DNA of 64,000 nucleotides from Luteimonas abyssi (GTDB taxonomy: Bacteria; Pseudomonadota; Gammaproteobacteria; Xanthomonadales; Xanthomonadaceae): NCBI RefSeq assembly GCF_001482195.1, contig NZ_KQ759763.1, positions 2,097,780-2,161,779 of the forward strand. The letters run 5' to 3'. The position numbers and the translations under genes are program-made. Below, one piece after another: positions 57,559 through 64,000 of this stretch. The notes under the pieces are model-generated. The model made no database searches. It was not told the origin of the DNA and saw nothing but the letters and a program-made list of their open reading frames with translations. Numbering within the stretch: position 1 is the first letter of the stretch; each line of letters begins with the position of its first letter.

Positions 57559-58962
57559 ATGATGACCAAGGGCAAGCGGATCTACGTGCTGGACACCAAC
57601 GTGCTGATGCACGACCCGACCGCACTGTTCAAGTTCGAGGAGCACGACGTCTACCTGCCGATGCAGGTGATCGAGGAGCTCGACAACGGCAAGAAGGGCA
57701 CATCCGAGGCGAGCCGCAACGCCCGCCAGGTCAGCCGTTTCATCAACGAGCTGATCGAGGAACAGGGCACCGACCGCATCGCATCGGGCCTCACCCTCAA
57801 CCGCCCGGGCAGCATCCAGCTGCGGGGCGCGCACAGCACCGGCAACCTCTACTTCCAGACCACCGCGCCCAGCGAGGACGCGACCTCGTTCGGCGCGGCC
57901 GCCCCGGACAACCGCATCCTCGGCGCCATTCTCGCGCTGCGCCGCGAATCGCCGGACTACCCGGTGGTGTTCGTGTCCAAGGACATCAACCTGCGGATCA
58001 AGGCGGCGATCGCCGGCATTCCGAATGAGGACTACGAGAACGACCGCGCGCTCGACGATTTCAGCCTGCTCTACACCGGCGCGACCGCGCTGCCGGAGGA
58101 CTTCTGGCAGCGCTCGGGCAAGGACCTGAAGTCGTGGACCGATCGCGGCCGCACCTATTACGAGGTCATCGCCGGTCCCGAAGACGACTGGTATCCGAAC
58201 CAGTTCCTGTACCTGCCCGGGGACGACGCGTCCGAGTTCCGCGTCGCCAGCGTGGACGGCGAGCGCGCGGTGCTGCAGATCGTCGACGACTTCCGTGCCA
58301 GCCAGCACGCGGTGTGGGGCATCAACGCGCGCAATCGCGAGCAGAACTTCGCCCTCAACGCGCTGATGGACCCGGAGATCGACTTCGTCACCCTGCTCGG
58401 CACGGCCGGCACCGGCAAGACCCTGCTGGCGCTGGCCGCGGGCCTGGCGCAGACGATGGACCAGCAGCGCTACCGCGAGATCATCATGACCCGCGCGACG
58501 GTGAGCGTCGGCGAGGACATCGGTTTCCTGCCCGGCACCGAGGAGGAAAAGATGACGCCGTGGATGGGCGCGCTGACCGACAACCTTGAAGTGCTCACCC
58601 ACAACCAGGAAGGCGGCAGCTGGGGCCGGCAGGCGACCAACGACCTGCTCGCCAGCCGGATCAAGATCCGCTCCATGAACTTCATGCGCGGGCGGACCTT
58701 CCTGTCGCGCTGGCTGATCCTGGACGAGGCGCAGAACCTGACGCCGAAGCAGATGAAGACCCTGATCACCCGCGCCGGCCCGGGGACCAAGATCGTCTGC
58801 CTGGGCAACGTCGAGCAGATCGACACGCCCTACCTGACCGAGACCACGTCCGGCCTGACCTACGCCGTCGACCGCTTCAAGGGCTGGGCGCACAGCGCGC
58901 ACGTGACCCTGCGCCGCGGCGAGCGGTCGCGCCTGGCCGACTACGCGTCCGAGGTGCTCTGA
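57559..58962 (+). CDS. PhoH family protein with N-terminal PIN domain
   Basis: A 467-residue protein of the PhoH2/YlaK type. The N-terminal PIN nuclease domain (about 1-150) starts YVLDTNVLMHDP, with the acidic Asp and Glu of VIEELDNGKK. The C-terminal PhoH ATPase (about 250-467) has LLGTAGTGKTLLALA and LDEAQNLTPKQMKTL. Members act as RNA-binding ATPases or helicases with toxin-like PIN activity. No antitoxin gene is visible beside it. A hairpin at 58977 follows. Confidence 0.93.
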   Translation: MMTKGKRIYVLDTNVLMHDPTALFKFEEHDVYLPMQVIEELDNGKKGTSEASRNARQVSRFINELIEEQGTDRIASGLTLNRPGSIQLRGAHSTGNLYFQTTAPSEDATSFGAAAPDNRILGAILALRRESPDYPVVFVSKDINLRIKAAIAGIPNEDYENDRALDDFSLLYTGATALPEDFWQRSGKDLKSWTDRGRTYYEVIAGPEDDWYPNQFLYLPGDDASEFRVASVDGERAVLQIVDDFRASQHAVWGINARNREQNFALNALMDPEIDFVTLLGTAGTGKTLLALAAGLAQTMDQQRYREIIMTRATVSVGEDIGFLPGTEEEKMTPWMGALTDNLEVLTHNQEGGSWGRQATNDLLASRIKIRSMNFMRGRTFLSRWLILDEAQNLTPKQMKTLITRAGPGTKIVCLGNVEQIDTPYLTETTSGLTYAVDRFKGWAHSAHVTLRRGERSRLADYASEVL

Positions 58963-58976
58963 TCCCGGCCGACCCT

Positions 58977-58997
58977 GCCCCGCCAATCGCGCGGGGC
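58977..58997 (+). terminator. Hairpin after the PhoH gene
   Basis: Perfect 7-bp arms GCCCCGC (58977-58983) and GCGGGGC (58991-58997) stand 14 bases after the stop. There is no T-run, so this is a weak terminator candidate. Confidence 0.5.
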
Positions 58998-59077
58998 GGA
59001 GGTGATGCGTTGCCGGAACTGGTTGGTCGAGCGTCTCGGCTGCGCCGCTTCGCCCAGTGGACTCGCGACCTGAAAGG

Positions 59078-59183
59078 CCCCGCCGGAACCGATGGCCTCC
59101 TCGCGCGAATGTCCCTCGGCCACCGCCATGCGGCGGTGGCCTCCTCCTTGATTTCGCCGAGAAGGCCACCGGTTCCGACGGGG
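59078..59183 (-). repeat. Long hairpin repeat, copy 2 of 3
   Basis: A 106-bp imperfect palindrome in the 558-base gap between the PhoH gene and the glutamate-synthase-like gene. The outer arms 59078-59097 and 59164-59183 (20 nt) pair with two G-T wobbles. On the minus strand the core reads GAAATCAAGGAGG ... GCATGGCGGTGGCCG ... GGGACATTCGC. It is homologous over about 150 bases to 1600-1745. Compared with copy 1, arm bases GGAACC/GGTTCC replace GTGGCC/GGCCAC on both sides. The gap holds two of these hairpins and no gene that I trust. Confidence 0.8.
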
Positions 59184-59256
59184 TTCGGCTTGCGGAACGT
59201 GCGAACCGCTACCGTGCTGTGATGGGTGTGCTTCTCGAACGACCGCAAACGTCGAA

Positions 59257-59361
59257 GCACCGGGTGTGCCTGCCCTCCGAGTGAGAAATCAAGGAGGAGG
59301 CGGCGGCCGTATGGCCGTCGCCGGGGGACATTCGCACTCGGAGGGCAGGCGCATCCGGTGC
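59257..59361 (+). repeat. Long hairpin repeat, copy 3 of 3
   Basis: A 105-bp palindrome. The outer arms 59257-59283 and 59335-59361 (27 nt) are perfectly complementary for the inner 16 bp (59268-59283 with 59335-59350), with two G-T wobbles farther out. The inner stem GGCGGCGGCC/GGCCGTCGCC (59299-59322) has the loop GTAT. The core GAAATCAAGGAGG and GGGGGACATTCGC matches copies 1 and 2. It lies 73 bases from copy 2, in the opposite orientation, and its arm sequence is unrelated to theirs. Confidence 0.8.
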
Positions 59362-59520
59362 CACCGCGGCCGAACCGGTCGCCACAGAAAACCCCAGCCG
59401 CAGCAGCGGCCATCCGTCACCGAGAACCGATCGCTCTTCAGCCTGGAAGGCACCCTCCATACCACGCGGATAATGACGACCCTCGCCCGTCACAGACCGG
59501 CGATGCGACGGCGCTGCGTC

Positions 59521-61167
59521 TCAGGCCGCGGCTTCGCCGGGGCCGGGGCGCACGCGTTCCGGCGGGGCGAACGTGTCGGCGCGCGCGCCCGGCCAGAATT
59601 GCTGGAACACGGCGTGGCGGGGCTTGTCGTGCAGCAGTTCGCCAGGTTCCAGGAAACGGTACAGCGTGGCCAACGAGCGGATCTCGGTCGGCGACACGCG
59701 CCGCAGGATGTGCTCGGGGCCGATCTCGCGCGGGTGCGACAGGCCCGACGCGGCGATCAGATCGCGCAGCGCGCGCAAGGTGTTCTCGTGGAACTGGTGC
59801 ACGCGCGACGTCTTGTCCGCGACGTCCAGATGCTTCCAGCGCGACGGGTCCTGGGTGGCGATGCCGGTCGGGCACAGATCGTTGTGGCAGCTCTGCGCCT
59901 GGATGCAGCCCAGCGCGAACATGAAGCCGCGGCCGGCGTTGCACCAGTCCGCGCCCATCGCCATCGTCCGGGCGATGTCGAAGGCGCTGACGATGCGCCC
60001 CGCCGCGCCGATGCTCACCCGCTCGCGGATGCCCAGGCCGACCAGGGTGTTGTGCACCAGCATCAGCGCCTCGTGCATGGGCACGCCGACGTGGTCGATG
60101 AACTCCGCCGGCGCCGCACCGGTACCGCCCTCTGCACCGTCGACGACGATGAAGTCGGGGGCGATGCCGGTGACCTGCATCGCCTTGGCGATGTTGAACC
60201 ACTCCCACGGATGGCCGATGGCCAGCTTGAACCCGGTGGGCTTGCCGCCGGACAGTTCGCGCAGGTGGGCGATGAACTCCAGCAGGCCGATCGGCGTATC
60301 GAAGGCGGAATGCCCGGACGGCGAAATGCAGTCCGCACCTTCGAGCACGCCGCGTGCGGCGGCGATCTCGGCGGTCACCTTGGCGCCCGGCAGCATGCCG
60401 CCCTTGCCGGGCTTGGCGCCTTGCGAGAGCTTGAGCTCGATCATCTTCACCTGCGGATCGTGCGCATTGGCGACGAAGCGCTCGGGATCGAACAGGCCCG
60501 ACGGGCTGCGACAGCCGAAATAGCCCGAACCGATCTCCCACACCAGGTCGCCACCGTGTTCGCGGTGATAGCGCGAGATCGAACCCTCGCCGGTGTCGTG
60601 GAAGAAATTGCCGGCCTCGGCGCCCGCATTGAGCGCGAGGATCGCGTTGGCCGACAGCGAGCCGAAGCTCATCGCCGAGATGTTGAACACGCTGGCCGAA
60701 TACGGCTGCGCGCAATCGCGGCCGACCTGGGTACGGAAGTCGTGTTCTTCCAGGTGCAACGGCCGCATCGAGTGGTTGATCCACTCGTAGTCCACCGCGT
60801 ACACCCCCTGCTGCGAACCGAACGGCCGCACGTCGCTGACCGACTTCGAACGCTGGTACACCAATGCGCGCTGTTGGCGCGAGAACGGCACCTCGGCGGT
60901 ATCGCCCTCGATGAAGTACTGCCGCATCTCCGGCCCGATCGACTCGAGCCCGTAGCGGAAGTGCGCGAGCAGCGGATAGTTGCGGCGCAGCGTGCTGCGC
61001 GTCTGCAGCAGATCGACCAGACCCAGCACCGCGAGCGCTCCGAACACCGCCGCCGCCCAACCCCACATCGGCCAGCGCAGGGTCAGCGCGAGCGAAACCA
61101 GACACAGGGCGATGGACGCCCACCAGGCGTAGTAACGGCTCAAGCCGGACAGCGTGGATTGACTCAT
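59521..61167 (-). CDS. Membrane-anchored FMN-binding glutamate synthase-like protein
   Basis: A 548-residue protein with two hydrophobic N-terminal segments (about 14-30 and 35-52), then a domain of the glutamate synthase large-subunit FMN/central type. Motifs are ISAMSFGSLSANAI, SPSGHSAFDTP, VVDGAEGGTGAAP and GRGFMFALGC. The cysteines of CIQAQSCHNDLC (CX5CX4C, near residues 419-431) match the 3Fe-4S ligands of GOGAT, followed by PTGIATQ. It lacks the glutamine amidotransferase domain, so the natural ammonia source and substrate are unknown. It is probably monocistronic. Confidence 0.92.
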   Translation of the reverse strand: MSQSTLSGLSRYYAWWASIALCLVSLALTLRWPMWGWAAAVFGALAVLGLVDLLQTRSTLRRNYPLLAHFRYGLESIGPEMRQYFIEGDTAEVPFSRQQRALVYQRSKSVSDVRPFGSQQGVYAVDYEWINHSMRPLHLEEHDFRTQVGRDCAQPYSASVFNISAMSFGSLSANAILALNAGAEAGNFFHDTGEGSISRYHREHGGDLVWEIGSGYFGCRSPSGLFDPERFVANAHDPQVKMIELKLSQGAKPGKGGMLPGAKVTAEIAAARGVLEGADCISPSGHSAFDTPIGLLEFIAHLRELSGGKPTGFKLAIGHPWEWFNIAKAMQVTGIAPDFIVVDGAEGGTGAAPAEFIDHVGVPMHEALMLVHNTLVGLGIRERVSIGAAGRIVSAFDIARTMAMGADWCNAGRGFMFALGCIQAQSCHNDLCPTGIATQDPSRWKHLDVADKTSRVHQFHENTLRALRDLIAASGLSHPREIGPEHILRRVSPTEIRSLATLYRFLEPGELLHDKPRHAVFQQFWPGARADTFAPPERVRPGPGEAAA

Positions 61168-61281
61168 GGTCCCGAGTCTAACGGCTCGGCCGGGCGACAT
61201 CGCTGACGCGGCTTCCACGCCACCGCCGCGCGTGCATCCGTCCTCGAGGGTGCCGCCGGACTCGCCGGCGCGTTGCGCGTC

Positions 61282-62601
61282 TCAGAGGCGGTCGTCCACC
61301 GCGTCGCGGGGCCATACCGATTTGACGTCGTAGATCACCGCGTCCTCGCGCCCCAGCGCGCGGATCGCGTCGGCGTCCCAGTCGCGGAACGCGGCGTGCG
61401 CCACGGCCAGCACGATCGCATCGTAGTGACCGGCGCGCGGCGCCTGCACGGTGTCGAAACCGAACATCGCCCGCGCTTCGTCCGCATCGGCCCAGGGATC
61501 GTGCACGTCGACCTCGGCACCCGCGGTGCGCAGACCGTCGATCACATCCACCACCCTGCTGTTGCGCAGATCCGGACAGTTCTCCTTGAACGTCAATCCG
61601 AGCACCAGCACCCGCGCGCCGGCCGCCGGCTTGCCGCGTTCGCCGAGCAGGCGCACCACCCGCAGCGCGACGTGCGCACCGACGCGATTGTTGATGCCGC
61701 GTGCGGCCAGGATCAGCTCGGGGTGATAGCCCACCGACTCCGACTTGTGGGTGAGGTAATAGGGGTCGACGCCGATGCAATGCCCGCCGACCAGCCCCGG
61801 CCGGAACGGCAGGAAGTTCCATTTGGTGCCGGCGGCCTCCAGCACGTCGAGCGTGTCGATGCCCAGGCGCTCGAACATCATCGCCAGTTCGTTGATCAGA
61901 CCGATGTTGACGTCGCGCTGGATGTTCTCGATCACCTTGGCCGCTTCGGCCACGCGGATCGACGGCGCGCGATGCGTGCCTGCCGTGACGATCCCGGCGT
62001 ACAGCGCATCGACGACCGCCGCGACGTCGGGCGTGGAGCCCGACGTCACCTTCGGGATGTCGGCCAGGCGGCGCCGCCGATCGCCGGGATTGATGCGCTC
62101 GGGGCTGTAGCCGCAGAAGAAATCCACGTTGAAGCGCAGACCCGAGCGCTCCAGGATCGGCACGCAGACCTCTTCGGTCGTCCCCGGATAGACCGTGGAT
62201 TCGTAGATCACCAGATCGCCCGGCGCGATCAGGCCGGCCAGGGTCTCGCTGGCGGCCTGCAACGGACGCAGGTCGGGACGCTGTTGTGCGTCGATCGGCG
62301 TGGGCACCGTCACGATGTAGACGTTGCAGGGGGACAGGTCGGACGCATCGGCCGTGAAGCGCAGGTGCGTGGCGGCAGTCAGTTCCGAGGCCTCGGTTTC
62401 CCGGGTGCGGTCGACGCCGCGGCGCAGTTCGTCCACGCGTACGGGATCGATGTCGAATCCCAGCGTGTCCCGTTCCCGACCGAACGCGACCGCGAGCGGC
62501 AGGCCGACATAGCCGAGGCCGATGATGCCGATGCGGACGTGGACTGGATCGGGGGGTGCGTGCACGGCGGGTCCGGTAGCGGAGGGACGGAACGCGGCCA
62601 T
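61282..62601 (-). CDS. UDP-N-acetylglucosamine/nucleotide-sugar 6-dehydrogenase (WbpA/TviB-like)
   Basis: A 439-residue nucleotide-sugar dehydrogenase that oxidises C6 of a UDP-sugar to the uronic acid with NAD. The Rossmann motif IGIIGLGYVGLPLA lies near residue 25. The active-site region has GLTFKENCPDLRNS with the catalytic Cys near residue 341, and GGHCIGVDPYYL with the Lys/Asp residues precedes it. The TviB/WbpA branch acts on UDP-GlcNAc or UDP-GalNAc for surface polysaccharides. No other polysaccharide genes lie in this window. tRNA-Leu is 15 bases upstream. Confidence 0.92.
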   Translation of the reverse strand: MAAFRPSATGPAVHAPPDPVHVRIGIIGLGYVGLPLAVAFGRERDTLGFDIDPVRVDELRRGVDRTRETEASELTAATHLRFTADASDLSPCNVYIVTVPTPIDAQQRPDLRPLQAASETLAGLIAPGDLVIYESTVYPGTTEEVCVPILERSGLRFNVDFFCGYSPERINPGDRRRRLADIPKVTSGSTPDVAAVVDALYAGIVTAGTHRAPSIRVAEAAKVIENIQRDVNIGLINELAMMFERLGIDTLDVLEAAGTKWNFLPFRPGLVGGHCIGVDPYYLTHKSESVGYHPELILAARGINNRVGAHVALRVVRLLGERGKPAAGARVLVLGLTFKENCPDLRNSRVVDVIDGLRTAGAEVDVHDPWADADEARAMFGFDTVQAPRAGHYDAIVLAVAHAAFRDWDADAIRALGREDAVIYDVKSVWPRDAVDDRL

Positions 62602-62615
62602 GGCGGTCGCGCGAT

Positions 62616-62702
62616 TGGTGCCCGGAGCCGGAATCGAACCGGCACGATGTTGCCATCGGCAGATTTTAAGTCTGCTGCGTCTACCAGTTTCGCCATCCGG
62701 GC
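62616..62702 (-). tRNA. tRNA-Leu (TAA anticodon)
   Basis: An 87-nt type II cloverleaf on the minus strand. The acceptor GCCCGGA pairs with TCCGGGC, the anticodon loop CTTAAAA has anticodon TAA, a long variable arm is present, the T-loop is TTCGATT, and the 3' CCA is encoded (complement of 62616-62618). Its gene abuts the nucleotide-sugar dehydrogenase start. No integrase or duplicated tRNA end is near. Confidence 0.95.
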
Positions 62703-62909
62703 AGGCGGCATAGGGTGCCCGAGCCGGGGCGGCAGGGAAAGTGATCGTCGGGGCGGCGCCGCACGGGACAGGCGCAACGGCATGCCCGCGCCTGCAGAAG
62801 GGCGCGCTCGAGCGGGACGCCCGGCCGGGCGCGCGCGATGCGGCGGCGTGTCCTGCTCACGGTCGGAAAGCGCCGGCGCTACACGCAAGTGGCGCGCCGG
62901 CGCCCCCGA

Positions 62910-63818
62910 TCACCCGCGCAACAGCAGCCGCGCGAGCGTACCGGGCGCGCGCAGGCGCCGGCGCCACCAGTCCAGCCCGGCGCCGGTCTCTTCGGTGCGC
63001 CAGACCAGGTGCAGCGGCTCCGGCGCGCGCGGCTCGTCGACGTCCAGCGCCACCAGCGTGCCCGCGTCCAGGCACGGCCGCGCCAAGGGCTCCGGCAGGA
63101 AACCGAAGCCCAGCCCGGCGAGCTGGAAGCGCAGTTTCTGCCGCATGTCCGGCACCGCCAGCACGTCCTGCCCGCTGAGCAGGCCCACGGTGCGCGGCAG
63201 CAGCTTGCGCGCCGAATCGGACACGATCACCGCCCGGTGCGGCTGCAGGTCCGCCCTGCCCAACGGGCGGTCGATCGCGGCCAGCGGATGCGACGGCGCC
63301 ACCGCGAACACGAAGCTCAGCGCGCCCATCGGTTCGGCGACGTAGCCACCGCCGGACGGCCCCTCCCCCGCCGCCCCCACCAGCAGATCCACCCGCCGCT
63401 CCAGCAGGGCCTCCCAGGTGCCGGTCAGTGCCTCGGTCGCGATCCGCAGCCGCGTGCCCAGGGCCGTCGCGCAGAAGGCGGCGATGTCGTCGACCAGCGC
63501 ACCGGGATCGAGCAGCGAGTCGAGCCCCAGCGCGACCTCCGTTTCCCAGCCCGAGGCCACCCGGCGCACCCGCAGTTCCAGGTCCTGCGCGGCACGCAGC
63601 AGATGACGGCCCTCGCGCAGCAACTCCTGGCCCGGGCCGGTCAGCCGGACCCTCGGACCGGCGCGCTCGAACACCTGCACGCCGAGGCCTTCTTCTAGCT
63701 GTCCGACGGCGTACGAGATCGTCGACGGCACCCGATGCAGTTCGCGCGCGGCGGCCGAAAACGAGCCGCCGCGGTCGATGGCGTCGAGAATCTGCAAGGC
63801 GTCGAGGCTCAGGCGCAT
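62910..63818 (-). CDS. LysR family transcriptional regulator
   Basis: A 302-residue LysR regulator. The N-terminal winged helix-turn-helix reads LQILDAIDRGGSFSAAAREL near residue 8, and the ligand-binding domain spans about residues 90-295 (ALGLDSLLDPGALVDD). The ATG is at 63816-63818. It is divergent from the pirin gene, with a 144-base gap that holds a T-N11-A palindrome. LysR regulators usually control a divergent neighbour, so the pirin gene is the likely target. The inducer is unknown. Confidence 0.94.
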   Translation of the reverse strand: MRLSLDALQILDAIDRGGSFSAAARELHRVPSTISYAVGQLEEGLGVQVFERAGPRVRLTGPGQELLREGRHLLRAAQDLELRVRRVASGWETEVALGLDSLLDPGALVDDIAAFCATALGTRLRIATEALTGTWEALLERRVDLLVGAAGEGPSGGGYVAEPMGALSFVFAVAPSHPLAAIDRPLGRADLQPHRAVIVSDSARKLLPRTVGLLSGQDVLAVPDMRQKLRFQLAGLGFGFLPEPLARPCLDAGTLVALDVDEPRAPEPLHLVWRTEETGAGLDWWRRRLRAPGTLARLLLRG

Positions 63819-63821
63819 TGT

Positions 63822-63834
63822 TCGAAAATTTCGA
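63822..63834. promoter_or_regulatory. T-N11-A palindrome upstream of lysR
   Basis: TCGAAAATTTCGA has perfect 6-bp arms around a central A and fits the LysR consensus T-N11-A. It lies three bases upstream of the LysR start codon in the divergent gap, a classical place for autoregulation and control of the neighbour. Confidence 0.5.
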
Positions 63835-63962
63835 TCATTTCACGGCAAAACGTTCGCTTCTGTTTCCAAGCATCCACCAGCAGACTACTTCACATCGCTT
63901 CGGCCTGCGAACACGCCGACCCTGGTCTGAACATCGACTTTTTCGAATGATAGGAGACACCC

Positions 63963-64000
63963 ATGTACGAGATCCGTAAGAGCGAAGACCGTGGGCCTGC
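63963..64000 (+). CDS. Pirin family protein (5' end only)
   Basis: Only the first 13 residues are in the window (MYEIRKSEDRGPA). They look like the start of a YhhW-type pirin, where a basic/charged motif precedes a HGW segment. GATAGGAGACACCC with AGGAG lies nine bases before the ATG. Divergent from the LysR gene, an arrangement common for pirin genes. The assignment rests on few residues. Confidence 0.55.
   Translation, partial: MYEIRKSEDRGP

Noticed and set aside
59266-61206. 646-codon plus-strand frame over the glutamate synthase-like gene, beginning at a hairpin ATG
   Set aside because: Mostly antisense to a strong gene. The first residues come from the hairpin repeat.
62616-62702. tRNA-Leu as a phage or island attachment site
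   Set aside because: No duplicated tRNA 3' end, integrase or atypical DNA beside it.

Overview
The window is high-GC chromosomal DNA from a gammaproteobacterium. I infer the Xanthomonadaceae/Lysobacteraceae (Luteimonas, Lysobacter or Xanthomonas relatives) from three things: the gene order asd-fimV-truA-trpF-trpB-trpA-accD, the metG-(small ORF)-HAD-rsxB run, and a MutL carrying its own endonuclease motif. It is core genome, with no prophage, insertion sequence, CRISPR array or integrase visible. Most genes are metabolic or informational, and many are translationally coupled through GTGA, ATGA, TTGA or one-base TGATG overlaps.

Layout. 1-15779 is mostly on the minus strand: tpiA (cut by the window edge), a non-haem iron oxygenase, glmM, accD, trpA, a small unknown ORF, trpB, trpF, truA, fimV, asd, a 2-hydroxyacid dehydrogenase, aroC and prmB. 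One SDR gene and a repeat-filled gap lie on the other side of tpiA. 15854-24106 holds a SCO protein and psd, a lytic transglycosylase, a coupled ATPase/NlpE-like lipoprotein/greB trio, a DJ-1 family protein and rimO. 24107-29324 is a seven-gene operon for 5-oxoproline use: dienelactone hydrolase, HIT protein, pxpB, pxpC, pxpA, and the DUF969/DUF979 membrane pair. 29388-38357 carries dcd and apbC, then a large TonB-dependent receptor, a DUF2147 protein, metG, a small membrane protein, a HAD phosphatase and rsxB. 38478-46082 (minus) carries a TraB/GumN protein, a DUF1684 lipoprotein, mutL, an amidase, tsaE and nnr. queG follows on the plus strand. 47463-53834 (minus) holds a GNAT protein, pgi, panD, panC, panB, folK and pcnB. 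Then come tRNA-Glu, fdxA, a BamC-like lipoprotein with dapA, gcvR-bcp-phoH, a membrane-anchored glutamate-synthase-like protein, a nucleotide-sugar dehydrogenase, tRNA-Leu, and a LysR regulator divergent from a truncated pirin gene.

The strongest unexplained signal is a family of three long hairpins of about 105 bp (1615-1718, 59078-59183, 59257-59361) in the only two gene-free gaps over 300 bases. They share a core, AAGGAGG - inner stem - ATGGC - GGGACATTCGC. Their long outer arms differ in sequence between copies but stay self-complementary within each copy. Other points worth checking are a Cys-rich small protein coupled to trpA, a probable leaderless queG, a TonB receptor lying between apbC and metG, and a T-N11-A palindrome three bases upstream of the lysR start codon.
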